This document shows, piece after piece, positions 1-11,660 of a DNA stretch of 64,000 bases. The notes beneath the pieces were generated by a model. That model ran no database searches. It saw nothing but the letters and a program-made list of their open reading frames with translations, and was not told the DNA's origin. Within the stretch, counting starts at the first letter, position 1. Each line of letters starts with the position of its first letter. Source of the DNA: Hysterangium stoloniferum. Lineage: Eukaryota > Basidiomycota > Agaricomycetes > Hysterangiales > Hysterangiaceae. The stretch is from the NCBI GenBank assembly GCA_015178975.1, contig WHVD01000002.1, positions 1 through 64,000 on the forward strand. Direction: 5' to 3'. The position numbers and the translations under genes are program-made.

Positions 1-720
1 AGACATCTGCAAATTCATGGTATTTTTTAGGAACACCTTCTAAATCTGCGATCGGTTCGGTCACCGGGGATGCAAAGCGACCGGTGACTTCGTCAACTTT
101 AAGATTGACTGTAAATGCTCGGGAGCCGTCCAATTTGATGGCTCTCATAAAAGCTGCGGCGTTTATTAGAGAGACGGGCGGCGGAGAGCTCGGATTTGCC
201 ACGGGGGCCGGAGGTGCTGTAGAGGCCATATTTGCCGAAACAGGCGGAAACGGACCAGTCGTATCGGGTGCCGACGGGGTTCGGAAATGGATACTGCTCA
301 ATACCCAATCAATCAACGGATTATAGCGGGTGAGCCAGTTATGTCCTAGAACCACGGAGCAGCTCGAGTCCAACTGTGTTACAAAAAACGTAACTGTCTG
401 AAAGGTTCCACACGGGAACCGAAGTCGGAGTTCGCAGGCTTGCGAGATTACGGAGTTTGAGGTACCATCAAAAGGTCGGAGCGGAATCGGATCTATTGCA
501 TAGGTTTTCAACTGATTTTTTCTGGAAAAACTTGTATCTATAAAACAATGGGTTGAACCTGAATCTATGAGAGCTTGAAAAGTGAAACTCCCGAGAGGTT
601 CCGAAGTAAGATTTATGAACAAAGAATTAGGATCATACAATGCGGATGCGTTAAGATGACAATTTTCCGGTGTGCGAGGAGATTCAACGCAACTCTCCAA
701 CCGCACGGAATCCAGAGAGT
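1..720 (-). CDS. Ty3/gypsy pol, N-terminal part (aspartic protease), cut by window edge
   Basis: Retrotransposon polyprotein fragment read leftward in the frame -1 to gag. Seen: an aspartic protease active site ALIDSGSTHCFID (nt ~580-540) and the downstream flap/hydrophobic-glycine region SVVLGHNWLTRYNPLIDW, then a proline/alanine-rich linker and GVPKKYHEFADV at the extreme left edge, which in Ty3/gypsy elements lies just before the reverse transcriptase. RT, RNase H and integrase would lie outside the window. There is no ATG at the start; the frame is entered from gag across a run of seven A residues next to the gag stop, so expression by -1 frameshifting is plausible. No stop was seen in this frame between ~720 and the protease. 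The coding frame drifts in the linker, so small indels there cannot be excluded. Confidence 0.75.
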
Positions 721-723
721 TGC

Positions 724-2022
724 TTAATCTTTTTTTGACTCGGCAGCCGGCTTGGCCGGTTGTGAGGTCGTGGCCGTGTTGGCCGATCGGGCTTTTGTGG
801 CTTTTGGGCATGCAGCGACTCGGTGTCCGGGATCTGCACACAACAAACAAAGGTTGTTGTCCATTCGGCGTTGCTTTTCCTGTGGTAGGAGCTTGCCATC
901 GGAGCCGAGTTTGCCAGTTAGGTCGGGTTTGTCTTTGTCTTGAGACTTATTCGACTGTTTGCCCTTGCCTTTTTTGTCGTTAGACCCTTTGTTTTCGGAC
1001 TTCTTATCGGAAGTCGAGTTGCCAGTTATATTGGTGTTTTGGTTACCAGACTTGTTGGCATTTTTGTTGTCCGATGATTTTTTGTCCGACGGGTTTTCGC
1101 GACTGATTTCCGAACGTCGTTCCCAGTATCGAGCGTCTGCGTTTTGGGCTTTCAGGCGCATGAGAGGGAGGGTTTTCGGCTTGCCGGTCTCTCCTTTGGA
1201 GACTTCGTCTTTGAGGCGAGACGGAAGGCCGGAGTAAAACTGGTAACGGAGGGCCGAATCGCCCCAGTCGCAACGCGCGGCGAGGTTGTTGAACTGGACG
1301 ATATAATCGGTGATGCGCTGAGTGTCTTTCATTTTGAGATTAGAAAGCGCGGTTTCGGCATCGCCGGTTTGGTCGTAGGGGCCGAAATTGGTTTCGAGTT
1401 CCTCGACAAAGGCATCCCAATCGTGGAGCCAATCGGGGTCTTCAGAGGTGAGGCCAGAAAATGCGGGTTCAAACCAGGCTGCTGCGGAATCCTTAAGGTA
1501 TGAGAGTGCGAAGTTTACCTTTCGGTCATCCGTTGTGAATGCAGCCAGGCGGTCCCGAAAGTTGAATCGACATTGCATAAGGAATGTCGGCAATTTCTTC
1601 GGGTTTGAGCCAGTAAATGGCTCGGGTTTGTTGACTCAGGTTTGCCCAGGTTCCTTTTCCTTGATATTGCTTTTAAGGAATTCATTAAGGGATCCTAGTG
1701 TACCTGAAAACAATTCCCATGTTTCTTCAGGGTCGAGAGCCGGTTTCTTCTTTGCAGACTTCTTGGAGCCACTAGCCTGAGGTTGGTCGCCATCCTCGGG
1801 TTCGTGTTCCGAAACTGGTTGATTGTTAATCTCCTCAGTTGCTTCGGGATCGGTTGCTTCAGTTACTTCTTCAGCATCGCCGGTAATCTCCACAAAGCGA
1901 GATTCTTCGGAGGTTTCTGGTAGCGGAGTTTTCTGAGTAGCTCGGGCTGTATACAGAAAAGGAGACTTGAGAGTGGAAGATTCTGCTTCGCCGCTAGGCT
2001 TGGCATTTTTCCTCGGAGGCAT
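724..2022 (-). pseudogene. Ty3/gypsy gag with one in-frame stop codon
   Basis: Nucleocapsid/capsid protein of the element whose protease lies just downstream. The N-terminal 128 codons (MPPRKNAKPSGE..., acidic, Lys-rich) end in TGA at 1636-1638. The same frame continues without a shift as VNKPEPFTGSNPKKLPTFL into the retrotransposon-gag domain (AAAWFEPAF, LETNFGPYDQTGDAETAL, FNNLAARCDWGDSAL), a Lys/Asn/Ser-rich linker and a CCHC zinc knuckle CLLCADPGHRVAAC. The joined frame would be about 430 aa, a normal length for this family. The TGA is one C-to-T step from CGA. A 7-T run on the plus strand (730-736) directly precedes the stop and could serve as the gag-pol slip site. Recognition as gypsy gag is firm; whether the TGA is read through or is a mutation is open. 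Confidence 0.8.
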
Positions 2023-2060
2023 GTTTAGACGGAAAATGCGAGTGTGAAATCAGAATATAC

Positions 2061-2780
2061 TGTTAAGAACTGGAAACTGACTAATGTCGGTGGCCGACAG
2101 GGACCGATCGGAAGGACTTGGCTTCAGCTTATGTGCTGCGCCCTCGCAAATATCCGCAGGATGTCCTTAAATTTCGGGCGGGCGAAGACTAGTCCTAGTG
2201 AGTACCTTTCGGCGTGATACCGATCGGAATCGAAGGACAAGTCGAGCGTCGGGCCAAGGGGTCGGGGCCGGGAGTGGGCGAGCGCACGCGAAGGCGGATG
2301 GGGGAAGTCTTAGTATGAGACTGATACAGGTGTATGAGGGTATTCTGAGTCGATATTCTGATTGTCTCGTAACTACAATTACAGCGGGTTCATATACAAG
2401 TAACAGGCGTCTGGAAAATACTAATGGGGAGAAGGGCGGAACACGGTATTAACAATAAGCTTGACTAGGAACGGGAAGTTTATGATTAGTTCGGAGGCCG
2501 ATGATAACCGAGAGCGGAATTACGATAAAAGGAAATGGTTCGAGGACTACAAATATAGATAGACATATGCGAAACATAAGATTGAACGGATCAACATAAT
2601 AAAGGGGACGTATCAAAGTTTGACCAGACAATACGAGTTATTTGACGTGGGCGTAAATGGAGTTTGATCTTCGCGAAACATTCGTCAGCTTCGGGGCCGA
2701 TGGTTTCCGAGGGGACGACTTGAAACGTTGACAAGTGGCGATAACCTCGGGGCCGATAGGGTTGCGACACGGTCGTAACA
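2061..2780 (-). mobile_element. 5' LTR of the Ty3/gypsy element (720 bp)
   Basis: Begins TGTTAAGAAC and ends GTCGTAACA, giving TGTTA...TAACA inverted ends, and sits immediately upstream of the gag ORF on the minus strand. A second copy of the same LTR occurs at 45621-47011, which confirms both ends. The partner LTR of this element is outside the window, so the target duplication cannot be checked here. Confidence 0.8.
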
Positions 2781-5560
2781 TAAACCCTCTGATAAGCTCC
2801 ATGCACACCACTTAACACAGACTGACAGAATGGGATATGAGTCAAAGGGGACTTGAGGGATGAGGGTCAGGTTCCAGTGGATTTGAGATCTTTATACTGG
2901 TCTGGAAGATGGTTCAGAACCTAATATAATATCTGACGGATACTCTGTGGAGTTCCTGGGAATCGGTCTTGACACTTACAGTAGGGCATCCAACTTGTTT
3001 CAGACTGAATAGTCACCATATTAACAAGTATGCCATGACTAGAAATGAGAAAAAAAATGAGATGTTCACATTCTGGAGGAAGTCACAAGGCTATCAGCAA
3101 GCTATACATGTGACACTGAGATGGATCGTGCCCCTGTGAAGGACTGGGCCATGGGAAAGTGCCATGCAGGGTGTCACAACTACCACAAACACTCCAAAAT
3201 ACCTTCAAAAATGCATTTGACTAGAATAAAATGGATATAATTTTCCATGTATTCTTCATGGGCCCTGTTAATTTACTTTAAGACTGGGTTTTAATGTTTA
3301 ATGAGCCCCTTTTCTAAGAGCATATGTCATTTAGAATGGTATTTTGAGTATTACCATTCAAAATATAACTATGTTCTAGTTTGAAGCCAACATGTGTGTC
3401 TGTGGCAATTTCCACTTTTTGTGACACCTTCACAGCTTCACCAAATCTTCTTTCAGAACCAAACAGTCGAAGAAATCAAACCCTCTTACAGATCTCGTTG
3501 AGAGCGAAAGGGAATATGTAGGCCTTTTAGGAGTATCATACGGGTATGTTATTTATGTTATTTATAGAGGAATGTTTGGTTAAGTTACTCATGTCCTAAC
3601 ATATCAGAAAGTAGTGAGTGTGTGGCACCCACCCAACACAGTGAGATTCAATGGCAGAGTTTGAAAGAAAAATTGGAATTTTCTTTCTCTGTCTTATTTC
3701 TCTAATGGTATATTATTATAATATTTTTTGGAACTAATTCTTATGACTATCTATATAGTTTCTACTCCATCATTTTTGCAAACTGTTTGGGTTTCATTCC
3801 AGGCCTGATATTGTTAATAGCAAAGAATATGAACTAATAATATCTATTCCTGGAAAAGGTATGTCAACTTTTCCTTAATAATTTCTTTATTTTACAAAAT
3901 TATACATATAGTTGCTGGACTATACCATCATGGACCTTATCCACCTAGGATATTACCTGGTTATAACCTGGAAGGTACAAGCCACACTCAATTATTTAGT
4001 ACAAAATTATTGACAGAAAATCCATTTGGCTATTTTTTAAATCCAAAATATATTAATCCATCCATCCTCAATTCCTAAGCTTCATTTCACACTATTCCTG
4101 ATGATATTACTTCCAAGCTGTGAAAACACACCATTACCATTGCTACTCCCTCACTTTCTTTACCAAAATTAGAGCAATCATCACTATTGTTAAGGAGGAT
4201 AATCCAAAGCTTTAAAAGTTATTTGTCCACTCAAGTATATATATTTATATTGTTTGTTGTAGAATTAATAGTTAACTTTCTAAACCAAATAAATTTAAAT
4301 TATATGAACTATAGTTGAAAGTTCACATGTATACAAGAGCATACATCTTATCCCAAAGATTAAGTCATAACCCAAATAATTTTGTTTAACCAGGACATTT
4401 GTAAATATTTTAAAAGTCACAGAGATACTAGAGAATGCATCTTATCCGAAAGATTAGGTAACAACCCAGATAATCTTGTATAGCCATGAGATTTGTGCAT
4501 ATTTTAAAAGAGCATACAAGTCTTAAAGATGAAATTTTGGGATAATGAAATATAAATCCCTAAAACATGAAGTCATAGCCAGAGGAAACAGTCTTACTTA
4601 TAAATATGAGGATTTTTCCATAAAGTTTTGTATATTCAATGAATTGTGATTATCCTCTTAAGATCTAAGTAAAGGGGGGCAGAAGAGATGATTTTGAAGA
4701 TCCAAAAATTGTAGTAATCAGGAAGTCCAATTCTATAAGACAGGGTGGTGCTTGGCTTCAATGTTTGTGTTGCACCCTCACAAGAACTGTTAGAGTGCTG
4801 CAGTATTTCAAACAGAGTGGATAGTACAGTGGAGACTAAAGACAACACTTAGCTCAATTGACTGAAGGGCTGAAATCCTAGGAGTTGAAGGGGGTAAGAG
4901 TCATGGCTGGCCAATGACATTGTAAGCCTGGCACCTCAGTCTTACTCTTTCACTCATTGTTCCTGTTACGTGTTCACTCCTTTGTTATGTGTTCACCCTT
5001 TGTTCTTGTTTCCTTTGTTCCACTCCTTTTGTTCTGGCACGTGACCACATCATACATGTATATAGCCTAGGTACTTTTCTCTCTCTTACCTTACTGTACG
5101 CTGTAACCTCCTGTATCCCGTCTCGGTTCTAGACAATACACCGTGGTCCTGTCAACTCGTGTGACCACCAGTGATCTCATTGACAACGAGATTCCAGACA
5201 TCTTCAATAAGAATAAGAGGACAGTAGAGGGAATTGAACAATAGAGAGGGGTAACCTAAGTCAAGTTTCAAACTAAGAAACTGTAGCATACATGATAGGA
5301 ACTTTATACAAAGGTATATCAAAGAGTTGGAGGTCTGATTAAGAAAGTGGAAGTAGTGATGGGTCAAGGGAAACATGGAAGGGGCAAGGATCAAACTAAA
5401 ACTAAATGGGATGTAACAAAAGTATTCTAAAGGGTATGAGGTGGGAAATGATGTTTATATGTAGAATGGATGAATGGAGGGGGTTGGGATGGAGATGGAA
5501 TAGAATGACTAGAGATAGCATTGGGAATTTAGGGTGAAATACTATCCCCTCCACTATTGT
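2781..5560. other. AT-rich non-coding stretch
   Basis: No convincing ORF. Apart from the TIR-bounded repeat at 3171-3428, the only structure seen is a stretch near 4740-4800 that weakly resembles the 5' part of the gypsy LTR (TTGGCTTCA...CACCCTCACAAG), and an LTR-like promoter block around 5040-5150 with TATATAG that I could not delimit. Probably decayed transposon sequence. Confidence 0.5.
3171..3428. mobile_element. MITE-like element with 10-bp terminal inverted repeats
   Basis: Perfect 10-bp inverted ends GGTGTCACAA / TTGTGACACC flank about 258 bp of AT-rich non-coding sequence. No clear target-site duplication is visible next to the ends and no second copy was found in the window, so this is a structural guess only. 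Confidence 0.35.
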
Positions 5561-6153
5561 GTCTTCAGGACATGAAATTTGGTATACATTGCTATATGTC
5601 CCAAGGTGTGTACATGGCTAGCCATGGTGCTTGGTGTGTTTGGGGGCTCTGGGTGAAGCAATCACTTGCCGACCTCCAAGAGCGACACTTCCAGCTCTGG
5701 AGCTTCTGCATATTTTCCCAGATTGCACAATATGCATACTAAGTTTCAATATATCTGGATGGTTGGAGCCAAGGAGTGTTGTGAATGCCTCCAGGACCTA
5801 CACCTCCAGCTCTTGAGCTTTAGTAAATGTTCCCAGATTCTGCAATGTGCCCACCAAGTTTTCCATAATCCATAATATGGATGGATGTTCTAGCCAAGAA
5901 ATTACTTGTGTGCACCCAGCACCTGCACTTCCAGCTCTTGAGCTTGAGTGTATTTTCCCAGATTCTGCAATGTGCATGCCAAATTTACCATGGCCTTTAA
6001 TGTATATGGATGTTCTGGGCCCAGGAATTGCTTGTGTGCCTCCAGGACCTGCACTTCCAACTCCTGAGCTTCAGTGTATTTTCCCAGATTCCACAATGTG
6101 CCTGCCAAGTTTCCCATAACCCAGAATGTATCTGGATGTTCTGGGCCTAGGAA
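5560..6153 (-). pseudogene. Orphaned TPR units downstream of the NLR-A stop codon
   Basis: About four to five further 126-bp TPR units continue past the NLR-A stop codon in the same orientation. Units at 5902-6117 still read GKYTEAQELEVQVLEAHK and LGPEHPYTLKAMVNLACTL, then hit a second TAA at 5902-5904. The part below 5900 is degenerate. Both stops replace the CAA of the conserved KQF triplet, a single C-to-T change. The tail shows that NLR-A once had a longer array. Confidence 0.8.
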
Positions 6154-8110
6154 TTACTTGTTTGCCTCCAGGACCTGCACTTCCAACTCTTGAGCTTCAG
6201 TGTATTTTCCCAGATTCCGCAATGTGTCTGCCAAGTTTCCCATAACCCAGAATATATCTGGATGTTCTGGGCCAAGCAAATGCTTGTATGCATCCAGGGC
6301 TTGTACTTCCAGCTCTTGAGCTTGAGTGTATTTTCCTAGATTCTGCAATGTGCATGCCAAATTTACAATGGCATTTAACATGTCTGGATGTTCTGGGCCA
6401 AGTAAATGCTTGTATGCATCCAGGGCCTGTACTTCCAGCTCTTGAGCTTCAGTGTATTTTCCTTGATTCCGCAATGTGCATGCCAAATTTACCATGGCCT
6501 TTAATGTATATGGATGTTCTGGGCCCAGGAATTGCTTGTGTGCCTCCAGGACCTGCACTTCCAACTCCTGAGCTTCAGTGTATTTTCCCAGATTCCGCAA
6601 TGTGCCTGCCAAGTTTCCCATAGCCCAGAATGTTTCTGGATGTTCTGGGCCAAGCAAATGCTTGTATGTATCCAGGGCCTGTACTTCCAGCTCTTGAGCT
6701 TGAGTGTATTTTCCTAGATTCCGCAATGTGCATGCCAAATTTACCATGGCCTTCGATGTATATGGATGTTCTGGGCCCAGGAATTGCTTGTGTGCCTCCA
6801 GGACCTGCACTTCCAACTCCTGAGCTTCAGTGTATTTTCCCAGATTCCGCAATGTGTCTGCCAAGTTTCCCATAGCCCAGAATGTTTCTGGATGTTCTGG
6901 GCCAAGCAAATGCTTGTATGCATCCAGGGCCTGTACTTCCAACTCTTGAGCTTCAGTGTATTTTCCTAGATTCCACAATGTGCATGCCAAATTTACCATG
7001 GCCTTTAATGTATATGGATGTTCTGGGCCAAGCAAATGCTTGTATGCATCCAGGGCCTGTACTTCCAGCTCTTGAGCTTCAGTGTATTTTCCCAGATTCC
7101 GCAATGTGCCTGCCAAGTTTCCCATAACCCAGAATGTATGTGGATGTTCTGGGCCCAGGAATTGCTTGCATCCCTCCAGGACCTGCACTTCCAGCCCTTG
7201 AGCTTCAGTATATTTTCCCAGATTCCGCAATGTGTCTGCCAAGTTTCCCATAACCCAGAATATATCTGGATGTTCTGGGCCAAGCAAATGCTTGTATGCA
7301 TCCAGGGCATGTACTTCCAGCTCTTGAGCTTGAGTGTATTTTCCTAGATTCTGCAATGTGCATGCCAAATTTACAATGGCATTTAATGTGTCTGGATGTT
7401 CTGGGCCCAAAAATTGCTTGCGTCCCTCCAGGACCTGCACTTCCAGCCCTTGAGCTTCAGTATATTTTCCCAGATACCGCAATGTGCATGCCAAGTTTTC
7501 CATACTCCACAATGTATCTGGATGTTCTGGGCCCAGGAATTGCTTGTGTGCCTCCAGGACCTGCACTTCCAACTCCTGAGCTTCAGTGTATTTTCCCAGA
7601 TTCCGCAATGTGTCTGCCAAGTTTCCCATAGCCCAGAAGGTTTCTGGATGTTCTGGGCCAAGCAAATGCTTGTATGCATCCAGGGCCTGTACTTCCAGCT
7701 CTTGAGCTTCAGTGTATTTTCCTAGATTCCACAATGTGCATGCCAAATTTACCATGGCCTTTAATGTATATGGATGTTCTGGGCCCAGGAATTGCTTGTG
7801 TCCCTCCAGGACCTGCACTCCCAGTTCTTGAGCTTCAGTGTATTTTCCAAGATTCCCCAATGTGCATGCCAAATTTCTCATGGCATTCAATGTATCTGGA
7901 TGTTCTGGGCCTAGGAATTGCTTGCATCCCTCCAGGACCTGCACTTCCAGTTCTTGAGCTTCAGTGTATTTTCCAAGATTCCCCAATGTGCCTGCCAAGT
8001 TTCCCATGGCATTCAATGTATCTGGATGTTCTGGGCCAATTAATTGCTTGTATGCCTCCAGGACCTGTACTTCTAGCTCTTGAGCTTCACTGTATTTTCC
8101 CCACTTTCTC
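6154..8110 (-). repeat. Tandem TPR array of NLR-A, 126-bp units
   Basis: Sixteen in-frame units of 42 codons before the stop. Two unit types recur: VLEAHKQFLGPEHP (or VLEGCKQF) and ALDAYKHLLGPEHP. They often alternate, so parts of the array behave as a 252-bp higher-order repeat. Most differences fall at a few positions (A/G/R/C after LE, D/Y/H/E after HP, W/R/Q before N). Confidence 0.9.
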
Positions 8111-10794
8111 CAAATGTGTGCCATGTATGCCATTATGTACATTGTATGTTGATGCTCTGGACCCAAAATCCATCTTCTGATGGCTAATACCTGTTGACAA
8201 AGTCTGCTAGCATGTTCCCAGTAACAATTCTTGATGAGCTCTGTTACATGAGCACAGTGCTCATCATCAAAGTAGCACAATGCAGCCCCTACACTATAAC
8301 TATAATATGCTGTGACATGGGACAATATCATTCTATCAAAGTGCTGCGAATGCCCAACCAAATATTTATTCACATTGATTGAATTTACAATTAAAGCTCG
8401 TGCTGCAGCCAAATATATTCCCTGCTTCTCATTCACAACTTTGTCTCTGGCCCATATCTGCACTACAGGATGAAGAGACCATGAAAGTCTGGATGGAATA
8501 TGTGATATCAGTGAATAATCACATAGCAATTGCATTGCTGTTCTAAACTTTGTAGGAATCCATTTATAATTTTTGTCACATTTAAGAAACTGAAATGGAA
8601 GATCCTGCTTTGTATTTCTTAACCGGGAATCTTGGATGTACCATTCTGGTGCCTCAGCAGCCCTCTTGAATATTTCCTCCATAATATCTTGGTGATGAAA
8701 AAAGCCCAGCATTTTGAGAAGAAATAATGCATCCTTAGCTACATCTCCCTGAACACTTTTCTTCTCAATCAAATCATATGAGATATTGAGTGTTTCACAG
8801 ATTGTCTGGTTATACAATGAGGCACCCTTATATAAGGGATGATCTCTATGTAGAATTATCTCCTGGTTCTTGAGATAAGTTGACATGTATTCTTCCACTG
8901 TACACAATTTTGTATACAGAGCTGCACCAGCAACATCTATGGCCAAAGGCAAGAAGTCAAGTGCTTCTGCAATGGCCTGCATTTCCCCATTCTCTAACAA
9001 CACATCAGTTTCATCCTCCCTCATTGAGGATTTCATGAGTAATGCAAAGGCATCTTCTTTAGACATGACTTCAAGTTTGAGAGTGCTACCCACAGACTGC
9101 TGTAGATCAGGATTTCTACTTGTGATCAACACATCCAATGAATGTGCTGGAGGGAGGTACTTTGAAACCAGAGTTCCCATGCCATCAGCATTACCAAACA
9201 CAAGCAAGCACTTTCTGCACAGTCCTGCCAGCCATCCTATGATGGCTTCACCTGACTCCTCAATGCCATGAGACTTCATTACAGGATCATGTTTAGAGAT
9301 TTCTGCAAAACTTGTTAGAAGGCTTTCTGCCGTTGTAGCATCAAGCCATAAGATCCTCCAGTAGCTATATGATTATCAGTGTTGTGAGAATTGCAATGTG
9401 TTCAGAGATGATAATGTGTTTACCCACAGCTTAAGATCTGCACACTCTTCAGCGAACTTCAAGGAAATTTGTGTTTTTCCAATACCACCCATGCCATACA
9501 ACAGAAGGTGTTTTCGGCTAGTTGCAGCATTCTCATGAATAAAGAATTTTCTCAACCTGTCCAGGTACATATCTTGACCAGTAAACCTCGGACTGGAGAA
9601 GAGCTTGCGCCTGTAAAATGGACCCTCATGGATATCTGATGGACTGAATAAGAATATATAGTTATAAGTGGAACAGTTACTATACCTTCAGACCGACTAG
9701 GATTTCTTCCATTATCCGGCTCTGATTGGGAAGGATCATTTCCCATACATTGCAACAATGAGACCACTACATCGAAACCATCCTCTTCAACCGTGGAAAA
9801 TTTTACCATATCCATGTGATTCTTGCTCAGCCCAATAGCTTCAGCATTCCGTGCACCCGGAACAACAGCAGAGGACTTTGGCACAATCTGACTCCATGTG
9901 AGCTGATAAGAACCAAATAGTGCTGTTCAAGGCACTTACGAAGCTAGATGTGCCGTCATGCAGCACAGTTTGATATATCTCGTAAAGAAACTTTGTATTG
10001 AAAGAAGCACTGATCCCGTTGTACAGGGATAACTGTATCTCCAACATGTTTGAGTTGCTTGCCAAGTCGCGTAACAATGCGTGAACAGTATTCTCTTTAA
10101 CTGGGAGAAGTACACGGAGCATCTGGGAGGCAGAGAGTGCAACGGCTGTCCCTTGGTGCGGCGTCCCAAAGAACAGTATCCCAATTGTGGAGAGCATTAT
10201 TCGTTTGTGATAAGAGAGGTGAGAATTATTGCATTGATTGGCATAAATCAACGCCTACGGGGATACATCCCAGTTTGAACTCAGCGAGGAGTGCAGCGAA
10301 ATTAAACACATACAAATTTAAGAATAATCCCACCTAAGCTGTGGGCAAGAAAAATGATGGGACGGGTCTAGCCATAATTCAATAAGCATCCTCCATCAAT
10401 AGCATAAACTCACGGTAGTAGTTGTTCTGGTCCTAAACAGAGCGAGTCGCGAAATAAAATTCTGTGCATGACCATACAATGTCTCCTCTATCTTGCTTGA
10501 TTCACTACCGGTGGATGCGTCATAGCCGTATGTAGCAATTCTGGCGTGAGGCAATCGCTGGGGCAATAAATCTTTCAGCCAGAGTATTCCGTTTTCGGCA
10601 GTCCAGGACTGTTCGCGGTGACCATCTAGGCCGTGGATGGCGACAATGCTGTTATAAGTGTCATTAGGGGAGAAGGGGAGGAAACTTGTTCATAGGACAC
10701 ACTCGATATTCGGGGAGATGCCCTCGACAAGCACTTTGATGCCTAGTCTAGAGTCTGGGCGATCACGAGTATTGTTCACAATTTCTGGTTCCAT
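6154..10794 (-). CDS. NLR-A: alpha/beta-hydrolase - NB-ARC - TPR STAND receptor
   Basis: Putative fungal NLR. Seven exons fit splice signals: 10794-10703, 10648-10414, 10367-10314, 10254-9940, 9887-9686, 9635-9428 and 9364-6154. They sum to 4317 nt, a multiple of three (1438 aa). Start MEPEIVNNTRD is shared with NLR-C. Order: a SesB/lipase-like alpha/beta hydrolase domain (IVAIHGLDGH, nucleophile motif AHSLGG at ~aa 115, FFGTPHQG), NB-ARC with P-loop GMGGIGKT (~aa 348), Walker B, sensor-like VLITSRNPD and a GLPL-type FLPLA motif, then a linker and 16 TPR units of 42 aa ending in TAA. Odd: the Walker B core reads LLVFGNAD where the two paralogues have LLVFDNAD, and the stop falls inside a repeat. 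In this family the hydrolase or partner domain is the presumed effector and the TPRs the sensor; function here is inferred, and the protein may be ATPase-impaired. Confidence 0.85.
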
Positions 10795-10960
10795 CTGAAG
10801 ACCAAGTGTTCAAGATACTACTCCCTTTATCTGAAAGGAGATGAAGCTACCTAAATTTCAAGTTTTTCCGTCGAATAGCTTCAAGGATGCTGCGGGTCGT
10901 AGAGAGATAACACGTGTAGCTGTGACCTTGTCACGTCTTCACTGCACTGCATCGTATAAT
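10795..10960. promoter_or_regulatory. Candidate bidirectional promoter between NLR-A and upstream ORF Y-A
   Basis: 166 bp separate the NLR-A start (minus) and the ATG of a divergent small exon at 10961. It holds an E-box palindrome CACGTG (10911-10916) and an interrupted palindrome GTGACCTTGTCAC (10922-10934). Both are kept in the NLR-C promoter (58077-58100) despite sequence drift around them. The whole block is deleted in NLR-B. No TATA box was recognised. Confidence 0.45.
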
Positions 10961-11660
10961 ATGACTGGGAAACACGCACAGGAGCACTCTGAGGTATGTC
11001 GATCATCGCATTTAACCATTTGATGTTTGCATTTCTTATATGATTTGTTTTTGTCTACGGGAATGGCTGTTTGCCTGCTATTCCTCTCCTTGATGTTGAA
11101 GTATACTAAGCACTCAACAAGATGTTACCAGGATTGTGAGGCTCGGGCTCCATCTATCTGACCTTGATTGCTCTTGACACACTAGGCTTCGCGTCCCATA
11201 CCGTCATCTACCATTAGCCTTCATGCTTGTTCGTCCACCACCCGTTTCCTGTCACCCAGGTATCCTCTGCACTCCATTCTCCTTTGGCGTACATGGCTAA
11301 CGTTGTGGCTCTATTATATCTGGGTTCCAGCGACTTCTCTTCTGGCTTCATCCCCGCTGATACCCCCATTTCCCGCTCTTGTTCCATATTTGCCGCTTCG
11401 GTCGGGGGTTCGCACGGTGTGCATGCTCCAACCACAGCCCACAACATCATCCTTCAAGCCTCCATCAGCTTCTTGACAAATAAAACACATTTGCTACGCT
11501 ACATTCCCCATCAATCCAACTCTGCATCACGTTCGCCACTACTCAGTCTCTTCAGCGATGAACAAGCCTCGACCTGGAGGCATATTGAGACGTGTGCTGC
11601 TATATTGACATCTATGATACCTCACATAGGGTCGAATAAGACACTGTGAGAACCCTTGGT
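10961..11660 (+). CDS. Divergent ORF Y-A, conserved upstream of the NLRs, structure unresolved
   Basis: Starts with a short exon MTGKHAQEHSE followed by a strong donor GAG|GTATGT at about 10994. The same exon is found upstream of NLR-C (MTGTHAQEHSE, with synonymous codon changes) and, without its ATG, upstream of NLR-B. Downstream an open frame (11227-11649, FVHHPFPVTQ... ending IGSNKTL) is shared by all three copies, with frameshifts in B. I could not connect the exons into one continuous reading frame and do not recognise the product; it could be a short spliced gene, a decayed gene, or a transcribed non-coding leader. Confidence 0.3.

Noticed and set aside
5040-5170. LTR or copia primer-binding site suggested by TATATAG and TGACAACGAG
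   Set aside because: No matching LTR ends, no target duplication and no copia coding sequence nearby.
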